Positions 15,187-25,762 of a stretch of 64,000 bases of DNA are shown here, one piece after another (the first letter of the stretch is position 1; each line of letters starts with the position of its first letter). The stretch spans positions 124,001 through 188,000 of the forward strand of contig NZ_AP019827.1 of the NCBI RefSeq assembly GCF_008327825.1. Reading direction: 5' to 3'. The notes below the pieces were generated by a model. That model ran no database searches. It had not been told where the DNA came from and was given only the letters and a program-made list of their open reading frames with translations. A program made the position numbers and the translations under genes. The stretch comes from Leptotrichia shahii (lineage in GTDB: Bacteria > Fusobacteriota > Fusobacteriia > Fusobacteriales > Leptotrichiaceae).

Positions 15187-18100
15187 GTGACTAATAATTT
15201 ATTACAGTTAAAAAGAGATTTAAAGTCGTTTGCAAAAAAATGTAAGGGATTTAAATATACAGATTCGGCTTTATTTACATTTTTGTTAAATGGAATGTTA
15301 ATTTCAACAGGTGAATTGGTTGCAGAATCAAAGGATTCGGGAATTAGCAATCAAATGAGTTTGATTAATTCTTCAATAGGTCAAATGCGTAAAGACTTTA
15401 AACATGCAAGAGCCGAAAATGATAAGTTAATTAAAAATACAAACTTGGAACTTATACAATTAATGGAACAGGGAGATCATGTAACAAAATCTCCATGGAG
15501 CAACTGGCAAATTGGAGCAACTGATTTCTATAATGACTGGCATGGACATTTTAAAGGTAAAGGAAATCGAGTTCAGGACAGCAAATTCTATCAAAGAGAC
15601 ACTACAATGGGAAAATATAGCTACCAGCCAAAAAATTTAAGCACTTACGGAGCAACAAGACTGAAATTAGATTCTGATAATATGGAAAAGTCAGTAGAAA
15701 TTGAAGTAGATGCTTCATTAAGAACCTTAGCAATAGATAAGCAGGCACCTAATTTTGTGCCTACTACGCCTAGTGGAGGATTGCCTCCGTTTGATCCATT
15801 GATGGTAACACCGCCTGTTATTAATCCTAAAAATGTTAATATTAGTCAGGTTCCTTCAGCACCTCCAACAGATGTTGCGTTTCAGAATGTTCCAAACTGG
15901 TCGTGGGGTTATAATGTAAATAATACCTTAGGAAATAATGCTTTAATGGCTCAATTGGAGATAATATCAGGAACATTCAATAATTATTTTAGTGGAGTGG
16001 GACAACCGCTTCAATATAATTTTAGTGGTGCTAGTGAAAATACTGCGTATACTCCTTCAGGATCTGCTACACATTTACCTGCTTCTGGTGCTGGAAGCAG
16101 TAATAATACAGCTGCATTCTATACACTAAGTGGTAAGGCACAGGTAGAAATACCGAGTGCGGTAACAGTTAATGTTGTAGGTAACAGTAGTGGAGGAGGA
16201 CAATTAAATTCAATTTATTATATGGGGAATCCGTCAGGTTCAGGAAATTCTGAAGCTAAATTAATACATAAAGCAAATACTAATATCTATGGAAATAATA
16301 TAGCAGTAGTAAATATAGATAACGTGGCTAGTACAGGTGGTATAACTTTTGTAAATAGAGGAAATATAATAGGACATGCACAAAATGGAACATTTGTTGA
16401 TACTTCAGGTACAACGTTAACTGGAGCAACTCCAGGGAATCATATATTTGGAGCTTATTCTTATGGAACTTCAGAAAGTGATAAAATAGAAAATGCTTCT
16501 GATGGAAGTGTAATTTTCTATGCGCCAGAAAGTGTAGGATGGGCATACAGTGCAAGTAATACGCAAGCTATAACGAGAAGTTCAATTAATAATGGTAAAA
16601 TGCAACTATTTGGAAAAAACAGTTTAGGAATAGCTACTGATAGTGATACTACAACTACACAAATGGCACACGCAGATATTCAGCTTAATACACCAATTGA
16701 AATATATGGAGATGAATCAGTAGGAGCAAGTTTCTTGTCAGAGCCAGATACTAGCTCAAATAATTTTTTTAATTCAAAATTTAATATTCAAATTGGAGGA
16801 TCTTCTTTAACTTCACAAGAAGCTACTTATGGTGATACCAAAGGAGACCTAAAAAAAGTTCAAAATTCAGTTGGACTAAATTTTGATTTTACAGTTAATA
16901 ATAATGGATTTACAAATTTAGATATAAATAATTATAATGTGAATTTAGAGAAAAATTCTAAAAATTCAATAGCTCTTAGAGCAGGAGAAGCTAAGCTTAC
17001 ATTTAATGATTCAGCTGCTAGCGTTATAACTATTGATGGGGAAGATAACATAGGATATCTTTCAGATGGAGGTACAAATAATAATTTAGTTTATAATAAT
17101 ACAACTAATAATTTTAAAGTTAAGGGAAATAATGCAATATTATTTGCTTCCAAAAGTGGTGGAACATTGAAAATAAATAATTCATTACCTCTAGCTTCAA
17201 CAACAGTTAGTGGAAAAGGATTTACTTTAGCGTATTCTGAAGGATCTGGTTCAACAGTTACATTGAATCAAGGTGTTACAGGAAAAGTTGCTGGCTCTGA
17301 TGCAGTACTGTATTATGCGAAAAACAGTGGAAATATTACTGTAACAGAAGCAGCAGTTACCCAACCATCAACTACTGTTAATTCATCAGGAGTGACAGTT
17401 GTAACAGATTTATCAATAGGAACTCCTAAAGTTACTATTTCTGGAAATAATGGAGTTGGATTCTATGCTACAAATGGAGGGCAAATTGTAGCGGAAAACA
17501 GTTTTATGAAATTATCTGATGGATTAGTCGGTGTGTATAGTGACGGTTCCACAAGCAATATAAATTTAAAAAATTCAATTTTAGATTATAAAGGAAGTGG
17601 TTATTCCATTTATAGTGGAAATAATGGGAAAATCGATTTACGAGGAAGTACAGTTGTTTTAAGAGGAAAGGCTATAGGAGTACAAGGATCTTCTTTAAGT
17701 GATATAACAACAAATGCAAATACAAAAATAGTTGTTATGTCAAATGATGCTATTCCATTTGAATTTAAAAATAAAGGAACGGTCAACTTAACATCCATAG
17801 ATACAGATTTAGGTATTACCGCTTCAGGAATTCAAGTTATAAACGGAGAAGATTCAACGACTACGTATACTGATTATAAAAAAGCATTTGTAGATGGAAT
17901 TACGAACTATAATATTGATGCAGATATTGATAAAAGTTTAGCTGCAAATATTGCTAATGAGTCAACAGATTCATTTAAATTTGTTAAGAGATATTTAGCT
18001 CAACGTGCAGTTTTGAATTTGCAGGCAGGTAAAAATGTAACAGCTCATTTAAGTTCTTCAGACCTAACAGCAACAGGAATGAAAGCTGTTGTTGGACTTG

Positions 18101-21100
18101 ATATGAGTTCAAGCAGTTCAGCAGTTTCAAATAATGAAACACAAATAAATCTTGCAGCAGGTTCTAAAGTTTCGGCAGACAGAACAGACGGTGGAAACGG
18201 AGCAGTAGGATTATTCATAAACTACGGAAAAGTTCATACAGATTTATCAGCTACAATAAATGTTGAACAATTAACAACTAACTCTCATAATAACAGTGCT
18301 GTAGGAATTTATGCTGTAAATGGTTCAGATGTAAATAATGAAGGTACTGTAAATGTTGGCGGAAACAGTTCAATTGGATTGTTAGGATTGGCGTATAGAG
18401 AAGATGCAGCTACTGGAGTGTCGAAAGTAAATGAATTTGGTGGGAAACCTGGTGAAGGAACAATTAACGTTGTAAATAAAGGTAATGTTATATTGGATGG
18501 AACTACATCTTATGGAATTTATGTGAAAAATAATAATTTAACAGGAACTAAAGCTGGAACTACTGGTAAAAATATAGGAAATGGAGCGTTAACTTTATCA
18601 GGAGATAAATCTATCGGAATGATAGGAGATAAAGCAACGTTAACAAATGATATAAATGCAAAAATTAATATGACAGGACAGGAACAAGTTGGAATGTTTG
18701 CTAATAATAGTTCATCATTGATAAATAAGGGAGAAATTAATTTAGCAGCTTCAACAGGTTCTATTCCAAGTGTAGGGATTTATACTAATGATGCAACAAC
18801 AGATATAGTAAATGATGGTAAAATTACTGGTGGAAATAAAAACTACGGTATTTTTGGAACAACAGTAACTCATGGAGCAACAGGAGAAATCACAGTTGGA
18901 GATGAAGGAGTAGGAATTTATTCAACAGAAGGAAATATCGCATTAAATCCAGGTTCTAAAGTAAAAATTGGAGCAAATGAAGGAGTAGGAGTATTTACTA
19001 CTGGAACAGCAGGAAGAACAATAAATTCTAATACTGATATGACAATTGGAGATTCTTCATTTGGTTATGTAATTAAAAACACAGGAACAACAACTTTAAC
19101 AACAAATGGAACAGCTGCATTAGGAAATGAAGCAAAATTCATTTATTCTAACAATAGCGATATAACAGTAAGTAATAATGTTGCATTGACTTCAACAGGA
19201 AATAATACTTATGGAATTTACTCTCCAGGAACAGTAGTAAATAATGCAAATATTGATTTTGGAAGAGGAACAGGAAGTGTGGCAATTTATGCGACTAATG
19301 GTGGAAATGCAACAAATAATGCAGTAATTTCAGTAAGTGGAAGTAATTTATTAGCAACTCCAGTTCCAGAATATGGAATGGGAATGGCAACGTCTAACGG
19401 AACAATAACAAACAACGGAACAATAAAGGTGGCAGTTGATGAAGGAATTGGAATGTTTGCTTCAGGAAGTGGATCAAGAGCAATAAACAGCAGTACAGGT
19501 GTAATAGAATTAAGTGGAAAAAATACAAAAGGAATGTATGTTGATAATAATGCAGTAGGAGAAAACTGGGGGATTATTAAAACAGTTCCTACAGCAAATA
19601 ATGATGGTATTTTAGGTGTGGTTGCAACAGGTGGAGGAATAATTAAAAACTATGGACAAATTATTGTAGACGGTCCTAATAATAAAGCTGGATATCTTGG
19701 TTCTACAGGAACATACACAAATGAAACTAGTGGGGGTATAACAGGAACTGTTACAAATACTAACGGCGCAGATGGAGTTATAAGAAAAGTAAGCAATCCA
19801 ACGAGTAAAACCGTAGCAGGAATAGAAATAATAGCCCCACCAGCAGCAACAGCAGCTACTATAAAAATAAACAATAATATTGTAATTCCAACGGTTATAA
19901 ATACGAATACTTCAACACCAAATCCGTCAGTTGCAACAGTAACTTCTCCAGACGGAACAGTAACAACTATAGACTTAAACTCAACGAAATTGGGAAGTAT
20001 TCCATCAAATGAACAAGCTGGAGTACTTGGAATGTATATTGATACATCAGGAGTAAATTATACACATCCGATTGAAGGATTGAATAATTTGACAGGATTA
20101 AAAAAAATTAATTTGATATTTGGTAATGAGGCAGCAAGATATACTAATAGTAAAGTTATAGAAGTTGGGGATAATATAATAAGTCCGTATAATAACATGA
20201 TATTATCATTAGCGGCATCAAGTAGTGGAATGAAATTTGCTTTAAATGCAGGAAGTTTAACTTGGTTTGCCACAGCAACGCAAAATTTATCTACTGGTGC
20301 TTTAGGAAAAGTTTATTTAGTAAAGATACCATATACTGCATTTGCTCAAGATAAAGATACTTATAATTTTTTAGCTGGACTAGAACAAAGATATGGAGCA
20401 GAAGAAAGTGGAAGAGAAAAAGAATTATTTAATAAGTTAAATAATTTAGGGAAAAGTGAATCTCATATTCTAGCACAGGCTGTAGATGAAATGAAAGGTC
20501 ATCAATATGCAAATATTCAACAAAGAACTAATGCCACAGGAAATGCTCTGGACAATGAGTTTAGCTATTTGAGAAATGAATGGAGAAATCCAACTAAGCA
20601 AAATAATAAAATCAAAGCATTTGGATTAAGAGACGAATACAATACTGATACAGCTGGAATTGTTGACTATAAGAGCAATGCCTATGGAGTAGCTTATGTT
20701 CACGAAGATGAAAAAGTCAGAATGGGTAACTCAAGTGGATGGTATGCAGGAGCAGTAACAAACAGATTCAGATTCAAGGATCTAGGAAAGTCAAGAGAAG
20801 ATCAGACAATGATAAAAGCTGGAATATTTAAGACAATGTCGCCTAAAAAGGATTACAACGGAGCATTGCAGTGGACAGTTGCAGGAGATGTATTTGCAGG
20901 AATTAATAACATGAAGCGTAAATTCTGGATAGTTGATGATACATTTGAAGCTAAATCTACATACCATACTTATGGAGCAGCTCTTAAAAATGAACTTGGT
21001 TATGATATAAGAATGAGTGAAAGAACACATTTAAGACCATTTGGAGCTGTGAAGATGGAATATGGAAGATTTAACGATGTGAAAGAAAATTCTGGACAAA

Positions 21101-21447
21101 TGAGATTGCAAGTTAAAGGAAATGACTATTTTTCAGTAAAACCAGAAGCAGGAGTTGAATTTAAGTATATTCAGCCACTTGCGGTAAAAACAAACTTGAC
21201 AGTAGGGCTTACAGCTGCTTATGAAAACGAGCTTGGGAAACTACAAAATGGAAATCAGGCAAGAGTAAGATACACGACAGCAAACTGGTATAATCTTGAA
21301 AAAGAAAAGGAAGATAGACGTGGAAACGGTAAGTTTGACCTTAATATCGGAGTTGACAATACAAGATTTGGTGTTACGGTAAATGCTGGATATGACACTA
21401 AAGGAAACAATGTTAGAGGTGGAATTGGATTTAGGGCAACTTATTAG
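15187..21447 (+). CDS. Large autotransporter adhesin (type Va secretion), 2086 residues
   Basis: Outer-membrane autotransporter. GTG start with AAAAGGAG 7 nt upstream. The N-terminus (about 1-45; KRDLKSFAKKCKG, then a hydrophobic FTFLLNGMLIS segment) is the extended signal region typical of fusobacterial autotransporters. A long passenger (about 50-1750) is rich in Asn, Gly, Ser and Thr with degenerate beta-helix turns such as VGIYST, GIYATNG and IGLLG. The C-terminal barrel (about 1780-2086; starting near NEFSYLRNEWRN) ends in GGIGFRATY, with a terminal aromatic residue as outer-membrane barrels require. Probably an adhesin or autoaggregation factor; the ligand is unknown. No protease triad was recognised. 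It stands alone, with its own leader and terminator. Confidence 0.92.
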   Translation: MTNNLLQLKRDLKSFAKKCKGFKYTDSALFTFLLNGMLISTGELVAESKDSGISNQMSLINSSIGQMRKDFKHARAENDKLIKNTNLELIQLMEQGDHVTKSPWSNWQIGATDFYNDWHGHFKGKGNRVQDSKFYQRDTTMGKYSYQPKNLSTYGATRLKLDSDNMEKSVEIEVDASLRTLAIDKQAPNFVPTTPSGGLPPFDPLMVTPPVINPKNVNISQVPSAPPTDVAFQNVPNWSWGYNVNNTLGNNALMAQLEIISGTFNNYFSGVGQPLQYNFSGASENTAYTPSGSATHLPASGAGSSNNTAAFYTLSGKAQVEIPSAVTVNVVGNSSGGGQLNSIYYMGNPSGSGNSEAKLIHKANTNIYGNNIAVVNIDNVASTGGITFVNRGNIIGHAQNGTFVDTSGTTLTGATPGNHIFGAYSYGTSESDKIENASDGSVIFYAPESVGWAYSASNTQAITRSSINNGKMQLFGKNSLGIATDSDTTTTQMAHADIQLNTPIEIYGDESVGASFLSEPDTSSNNFFNSKFNIQIGGSSLTSQEATYGDTKGDLKKVQNSVGLNFDFTVNNNGFTNLDINNYNVNLEKNSKNSIALRAGEAKLTFNDSAASVITIDGEDNIGYLSDGGTNNNLVYNNTTNNFKVKGNNAILFASKSGGTLKINNSLPLASTTVSGKGFTLAYSEGSGSTVTLNQGVTGKVAGSDAVLYYAKNSGNITVTEAAVTQPSTTVNSSGVTVVTDLSIGTPKVTISGNNGVGFYATNGGQIVAENSFMKLSDGLVGVYSDGSTSNINLKNSILDYKGSGYSIYSGNNGKIDLRGSTVVLRGKAIGVQGSSLSDITTNANTKIVVMSNDAIPFEFKNKGTVNLTSIDTDLGITASGIQVINGEDSTTTYTDYKKAFVDGITNYNIDADIDKSLAANIANESTDSFKFVKRYLAQRAVLNLQAGKNVTAHLSSSDLTATGMKAVVGLDMSSSSSAVSNNETQINLAAGSKVSADRTDGGNGAVGLFINYGKVHTDLSATINVEQLTTNSHNNSAVGIYAVNGSDVNNEGTVNVGGNSSIGLLGLAYREDAATGVSKVNEFGGKPGEGTINVVNKGNVILDGTTSYGIYVKNNNLTGTKAGTTGKNIGNGALTLSGDKSIGMIGDKATLTNDINAKINMTGQEQVGMFANNSSSLINKGEINLAASTGSIPSVGIYTNDATTDIVNDGKITGGNKNYGIFGTTVTHGATGEITVGDEGVGIYSTEGNIALNPGSKVKIGANEGVGVFTTGTAGRTINSNTDMTIGDSSFGYVIKNTGTTTLTTNGTAALGNEAKFIYSNNSDITVSNNVALTSTGNNTYGIYSPGTVVNNANIDFGRGTGSVAIYATNGGNATNNAVISVSGSNLLATPVPEYGMGMATSNGTITNNGTIKVAVDEGIGMFASGSGSRAINSSTGVIELSGKNTKGMYVDNNAVGENWGIIKTVPTANNDGILGVVATGGGIIKNYGQIIVDGPNNKAGYLGSTGTYTNETSGGITGTVTNTNGADGVIRKVSNPTSKTVAGIEIIAPPAATAATIKINNNIVIPTVINTNTSTPNPSVATVTSPDGTVTTIDLNSTKLGSIPSNEQAGVLGMYIDTSGVNYTHPIEGLNNLTGLKKINLIFGNEAARYTNSKVIEVGDNIISPYNNMILSLAASSSGMKFALNAGSLTWFATATQNLSTGALGKVYLVKIPYTAFAQDKDTYNFLAGLEQRYGAEESGREKELFNKLNNLGKSESHILAQAVDEMKGHQYANIQQRTNATGNALDNEFSYLRNEWRNPTKQNNKIKAFGLRDEYNTDTAGIVDYKSNAYGVAYVHEDEKVRMGNSSGWYAGAVTNRFRFKDLGKSREDQTMIKAGIFKTMSPKKDYNGALQWTVAGDVFAGINNMKRKFWIVDDTFEAKSTYHTYGAALKNELGYDIRMSERTHLRPFGAVKMEYGRFNDVKENSGQMRLQVKGNDYFSVKPEAGVEFKYIQPLAVKTNLTVGLTAAYENELGKLQNGNQARVRYTTANWYNLEKEKEDRRGNGKFDLNIGVDNTRFGVTVNAGYDTKGNNVRGGIGFRATY

Positions 21448-21470
21448 TTTTCAAAAATTGTAGATAATTA

Positions 21471-21511
21471 AAAAAATCGGAAGAGGAAAAAAATCAGTTT
21501 CCGGTTTTTTA
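21471..21511 (+). terminator. Terminator of the autotransporter gene
   Basis: AAAAAATCGGAA pairs with TTCCGGTTTTTT around a purine-rich loop; the 3' arm is the T-tract. Confidence 0.75.
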
Positions 21512-21536
21512 TTGATTTTCAAACAGAGTTTGGTAT

Positions 21537-21655
21537 TTATATTAACCCCCGTTTAAAAATAGAGGTTATATTTTATATTATTTGCTAACAAAGGATCTTG
21601 ACTTCTTGCAAAGAAATTTATGACCAGTCTGCGTTTTAAATGGAAAATGGTATTA
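21537..21655 (+). repeat. Dispersed repeat family 1, copy A
   Basis: About 119 bp. Left end TATATTAACCCCCGTTTAAA, right end TTTTAAATGGAAAATGGTA. The ends are imperfect inverted repeats; the centre holds a decayed CAAAGGATCTTGACTTCTTG core. Very similar to copy B at 23710. Confidence 0.7.
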
Positions 21656-21679
21656 CTTTGCCTGAATTGAAAAAAACAA

Positions 21680-21708
21680 TAGAAAAATAAAGGATTATAT
21701 GCTATAAT
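21680..21708 (+). promoter_or_regulatory. Promoter of the PpiD-like gene
   Basis: TAGAAA (21680-21685), 17 nt, TATAAT (21703-21708) with an extended TGC. Confidence 0.6.
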
Positions 21709-21753
21709 AATAAAATGATTAAAAGTGAGAGAAGAGAGAAAGGAAGATAGACA

Positions 21754-23583
21754 ATGGGATTCAGAAGTCACAAAAGAGCGATCCAAATTGCTTCAGCAGT
21801 TATGATGGGGGTATTTGGAATAGCAATGCTTATTACTGGAATACTATTTTTGAAAAATAATATTTTTGAAGCGTCAAAAGGTAATAGAGAAGTAATTGCG
21901 ACAATTAATGGGACAAAAATTTATCGTGATGATTTTGAAAGGGAAACTTATTCGTTAAAAAATCAGCTAAATGAGATTAATCAGCAAAAAATACAGCAGT
22001 TAGCACAAGCGGGAGTAAATACTGAAAATATAAAAAATATTCCTGATGACATTATAGATCAATATGTTTTGCAACTTTTGGTAAATAAGGAAATACTACT
22101 TTCATCAGCTAAGAATTTGGGAATAAAAGTGAGCAATTCAACAGTTGATAAGGAATTTAAAGCTTATCAAAAACAGTCAAAATTAGGGAAAGATGAATTT
22201 TCTCAATATTTAAGATCAGTTGGATATAATGTTACTTCATTTAAAAAAATGATAAAAGATCAAAAAACTGTTGATAAAATGAGAGAAAAATTATTTGCAG
22301 ATGATAAAATTACAGATGAAGAAGTTAGGAAGGCTTATGAAAGAAATAAATATACTCAAGCCTTTGAAAATCAAGAATTTGATGATGTAAAAGATCAAAT
22401 TAAAGAAAATATGAAGCAAGATAAAGATATTATGATTTTAAATTCATTTATTGCAAAGGCTAAACAAAAAGCTAAAATTGAATTTAAAGATGAAAAATTT
22501 AAAAAAATGTATGCTAATATAACAGCAGCTGTGGCACAAAATGGAGAGTATAAATATACAAATGCAGATGTAAATGAACAAATTGTAAATGCTGTTTCAC
22601 AAACTCAAGAAGGTTATTCACCAAAAATGGCAAATGATTTAAAAAGTATGTTAAAAACAAATTTGAATAAATTTATACAAATTGCAAATAAGGCTAAAGC
22701 GGCTGGAATAAAGGCAGATGCTGATTTAGTAGGAGTAGATCAGTTAAGAGATTATTCTCAAAAATATTATAATTATTTAATTGATACTTATAAACCTGAT
22801 AATGCGGCATTACAAGCAAAATTTGACTCTAGGAGAGATAGCTACAATACTCAAAATAGTATAGGCGGTTATGTAATTGGAGAAGAATATCAGGCTGGAG
22901 AAAATGATTTTGCCATGGCTAAAAAGCAGGCTGAAGAAATTATGAAGACTACAAATAAAGATAATTTTGCAGAAAAAGCTAGAGAATTTTCAAAGGATTC
23001 TGGTTCGGCTAAAAATGGTGGAAGTTTAGGAGAAACAGCGGATTTATCAAAACTTGTTCCAGAATTTGCAAATGCGGTTAAAAACGGTAAGGCTGGGGAT
23101 ATTGTGGGACCAATAAAAACACAGTTTGGTTATCATATTATTTACATTCAAAGTAAAGATCCGAAAAATGAAAATGTAGCGAAAGTTAGCCATATTTTAA
23201 TAACTCCGACTATTTCTGAAGCTTCAAAACAAAAAGTTATTAAGAAAATTCAAGACTTAAAAGCTGAAATTCAAAGTAAGAAAGTTACTTGGAGTAATGT
23301 GGAAAAACAGGATAAATATAACTTTAGTGTAAAAGAAAGATTTAAAAAGCTAGTTAAAACTGATGCAATTCCAGGAATTGGAATGAATAAAGAATTAATG
23401 GATCAAATATTTGCATTGCAAATAAATGGATTTTTAGAAAAAAATGATACAACTGGATATTACTTAATTGCAAAAACATCAGAAATACCATTTACACAGG
23501 CAACATTTGAAAATTCAAAAGAACGTGTAAGATTGGAACTTGCACATGAATATGCAGATAAGCAATTGGGAATTACACAATAA
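21754..23583 (+). CDS. PpiD/SurA-like parvulin-type peptidyl-prolyl isomerase, membrane-anchored
   Basis: 609 residues; periplasmic folding helper tethered by one N-terminal membrane helix (about 12-34). A SurA_N-like chaperone region follows (about 45-250). The parvulin domain (about 365-475) shows NFAEKAREFSKDSG, the GGSLGE turn, LVPEFANAV and the closing FGYHIIYIQ. A second, incomplete parvulin-like segment starts at VAKVSHILI (about 484) and lacks the GG and FGYH motifs, so it is probably non-catalytic. It likely helps outer-membrane proteins such as the neighbouring autotransporter fold. AAAGGAAG lies before ATG 21754. A terminator follows. Confidence 0.88.
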   Translation: MGFRSHKRAIQIASAVMMGVFGIAMLITGILFLKNNIFEASKGNREVIATINGTKIYRDDFERETYSLKNQLNEINQQKIQQLAQAGVNTENIKNIPDDIIDQYVLQLLVNKEILLSSAKNLGIKVSNSTVDKEFKAYQKQSKLGKDEFSQYLRSVGYNVTSFKKMIKDQKTVDKMREKLFADDKITDEEVRKAYERNKYTQAFENQEFDDVKDQIKENMKQDKDIMILNSFIAKAKQKAKIEFKDEKFKKMYANITAAVAQNGEYKYTNADVNEQIVNAVSQTQEGYSPKMANDLKSMLKTNLNKFIQIANKAKAAGIKADADLVGVDQLRDYSQKYYNYLIDTYKPDNAALQAKFDSRRDSYNTQNSIGGYVIGEEYQAGENDFAMAKKQAEEIMKTTNKDNFAEKAREFSKDSGSAKNGGSLGETADLSKLVPEFANAVKNGKAGDIVGPIKTQFGYHIIYIQSKDPKNENVAKVSHILITPTISEASKQKVIKKIQDLKAEIQSKKVTWSNVEKQDKYNFSVKERFKKLVKTDAIPGIGMNKELMDQIFALQINGFLEKNDTTGYYLIAKTSEIPFTQATFENSKERVRLELAHEYADKQLGITQ

Positions 23584-23662
23584 TTTTCCATTTAAATAGT
23601 TAGATTTGATTTATCAAGGATTCTTTTGTTATCAAATAAACAAAGTACAAAATATTATAAAG

Positions 23663-23701
23663 AACTGTTTTAAATACTAAAAATATTTAAGGCAGTTTTT
23701 T
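23663..23701 (+). terminator. Terminator of the PpiD-like gene
   Basis: AACTGTTTTAAATA (from 23663) pairs with TATTTAAGGCAGTT (ending 23697), followed by TTTTT. Confidence 0.75.
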
Positions 23702-23709
23702 ATTTATAT

Positions 23710-23826
23710 TAATACTAAATCTTGTTTAAAAATAGAAGTTATATTTTATATTATTTGATAACAAGGGGTCTTGACCTTTGCAGGAAAATTCATAGCCAGT
23801 CTGCTGTTTAAATGGGAAATAGTATA
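23710..23826 (+). repeat. Dispersed repeat family 1, copy B
   Basis: About 117 bp, close to copy A. Left end TAATACTAAATCTTGTTTAA, core ACAAGGGGTCTTGACC, right end AAATGGGAAATAGTATA. The right end creates TATAAT at 23823-23828 just before the downstream methylase gene and could serve as its -10. Confidence 0.75.
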
Positions 23827-23851
23827 ATTTTATTGAAGATCAGGAGTTAAA

Positions 23852-24511
23852 ATGAGTTATATTGAAAATTTAGAAAGTGTCGGAAAAAAGATAATTGTGG
23901 AGGAAGAAGGGCTTAAAATAACAGAAGATGCTATTTTACTTTCAGAATTTATAAAAAGTTATTTTAATAAGAAATACAAAAATTTAAAAAATAAGAAGTT
24001 ATTTTTAGAAATTGGAGCAGGACAGGGGATAATTTCATTATTACTTTCGGAACTTGATATTGTTTCAAAGATTTTTGCTGTGGAAATTCAAGAAGAAGTT
24101 TTTGCGACTTTAGGGAAAAATATAGAAATAAATGATTTAAATGAAAAAATAATTCCGATTAATGAAAATATAAAAAAGGTTGATGGAGAATATGATTTTA
24201 TTTTTTCAAATCCTCCATATAAAAAAACTGATTCTGGGAAAATGTCTCAAAATAAAGTAGAACGAATTAGTAAATATGAAGTTTTGTTGACATTGGAAGA
24301 ATTAATTTTAGAAATAAGAAGGCTATTAAAAAATTATGGAGAATTTTTTATAGTTGTACCGAACAGCAGATTAAATGATGTTTTTCGGTATATTTATGAA
24401 AATAAGCTAAATATATTGTCGATTAAAATAAATAAGTACAAAAAGGTAGATTTGGTTGTTGTGCATGGGAAAAAAGGTGGGAAAATAAATTCGGTAATTG
24501 AAATTAAGTAA
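23852..24511 (+). CDS. TrmN6-like SAM-dependent methyltransferase (tRNA1(Val) adenine-37 N6 type)
   Basis: 219 residues, Rossmann-fold methylase. The SAM loop is LEIGAGQG (52-59), and the amino-methylase motif IV is NPPY (120-123) in FIFSNPPYKK, as in TrmN6/YfiC enzymes that modify A37 of tRNA1-Val. The N-terminal GLKITEDAILLSEFI matches the substrate-side helix of this group. The exact target is inferred from family resemblance. AGGAGTTAAA precedes ATG 23852. It follows directly after a family 1 repeat that may supply its -10 box. Confidence 0.85.
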   Translation: MSYIENLESVGKKIIVEEEGLKITEDAILLSEFIKSYFNKKYKNLKNKKLFLEIGAGQGIISLLLSELDIVSKIFAVEIQEEVFATLGKNIEINDLNEKIIPINENIKKVDGEYDFIFSNPPYKKTDSGKMSQNKVERISKYEVLLTLEELILEIRRLLKNYGEFFIVVPNSRLNDVFRYIYENKLNILSIKINKYKKVDLVVVHGKKGGKINSVIEIK

Positions 24512-24560
24512 TTAATTATTAACAAAATATATATAATATACATAATATATAATTAATTCA

Positions 24561-24602
24561 TTGACAATCAAATTAAAAAATGATACTATAACACGTGTTA
24601 TA
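24561..24602 (+). promoter_or_regulatory. Promoter with palindromic operator before the porin-like gene
   Basis: TTGACA (24561-24566), 17 nt, TACTAT (24584-24589). A perfect 16-bp palindrome, TATAACACGTGTTATA (24587-24602), overlaps the -10 and the predicted start; with one mismatch it extends to 22 bp. This is the form of a dimeric repressor site. The regulator is not identifiable from the window. Confidence 0.7.
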
Positions 24603-24649
24603 ATAATGGAATTAAAATAAGAAAATAAGTGAGAGGAAGGTAATAATTT

Positions 24650-25717
24650 ATGAAAAAATTATTGGGACTATTGTCTTTGACTTTGGTAACCTCTGGATTT
24701 GCTAAAGCGGATCAGGATGTATTGAAAAATATTAATGTTTCTACTGAATATAGGCAGAATTATCAGGATAAGACAGGTGATGATGCAAATGGAATTGGAT
24801 TTGCGGGAATTAAAAAGGATAATCGCGGGAGAACACGGGTAAGAAATATTTTTTCTGGAAAAATCGGATTAGTTGACGAAGGGGACTGGGATTTGACTTT
24901 TTTTACAAGATGGGATAAAGATCAAAATAGAAATAAATTTAATGGACAAACAATTACTCAGTATGGAACTTTTAGAAAAAATGATAGAATTTATAGTAAA
25001 TTAGGATTAGAGAAGAAATTATCAGATGATGTTAAATTGAAAATTAGATGGCAAAATGATATTTATAGAAATAAAGATTTAGTTACAAAAGAAATTTCTA
25101 CAACAGGAATTGGGAATGAATTTGCGATAGGACCGACGTTTAATAAAAAAATATGGGGACAAAATGTAACATTGGCTGTAGAAGGTGTTTATTTTCGATT
25201 TAAGGGGAATAGAAGAGGAGAATATTATTTGAGCGGAAATGACTTTAAAGGGTCAAAAGTTAATGGTTGGGGACTTAATGCGGATCTTGAAGTAAGTAAT
25301 AATATTAAAAAGGGAGAATGGGGAAGTTTAGATTATTATGCTTATTTCACGAATCATTACCGAGACACGAATAAGACACAAAAAAATGGGAAAAAGGCTA
25401 AACCATCAGTTTATCAAGATTATTATGCAAACTTATCATATACGACACCGTCAGTTGCGGGAATTTACGGGAAAGTTGTCTTAGAAAATGAATTTGAAAG
25501 ATATCCAAGATATTATTGGGAAAATATGTTTGGTGTAATTACAGAAGCTGGATATAAAAAATCATTTGAAGCGGGGGAAGGCAAAGTTTCGGTAAATCCT
25601 TTTGTAAAATATCGTCCATATTATAGGGATTCTTATAAGAAATCAGGATCAAATAGAAAAACTACAGAAACAGAAGAAGTAAGATTTGGATTATCGGTGG
25701 GATATTCTGTAAATTAA
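24650..25717 (+). CDS. Outer-membrane porin-like beta-barrel protein
   Basis: 355 residues. Signal peptide about 1-20 (KKLLGLLSLTLVTSGFAKA, cleavage after Ala). The mature part is a run of alternating beta strands rich in Tyr, Gly, Asn and charged residues (WDLTFFTRW, YDYYANLSY-type strands) without hydrophobic helices, typical of outer-membrane barrels. The end, EEVRFGLSVGYSVN, lacks a terminal aromatic residue but has one four residues before the end. Family not assigned more precisely. GAGAGGAAGG precedes ATG 24650. Probably regulated through the palindrome in its promoter. Confidence 0.75.
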   Translation: MKKLLGLLSLTLVTSGFAKADQDVLKNINVSTEYRQNYQDKTGDDANGIGFAGIKKDNRGRTRVRNIFSGKIGLVDEGDWDLTFFTRWDKDQNRNKFNGQTITQYGTFRKNDRIYSKLGLEKKLSDDVKLKIRWQNDIYRNKDLVTKEISTTGIGNEFAIGPTFNKKIWGQNVTLAVEGVYFRFKGNRRGEYYLSGNDFKGSKVNGWGLNADLEVSNNIKKGEWGSLDYYAYFTNHYRDTNKTQKNGKKAKPSVYQDYYANLSYTTPSVAGIYGKVVLENEFERYPRYYWENMFGVITEAGYKKSFEAGEGKVSVNPFVKYRPYYRDSYKKSGSNRKTTETEEVRFGLSVGYSVN

Positions 25718-25762
25718 AAAATTTAATGATATTTCATAATTCCAAAATAATTTTAATAATAT

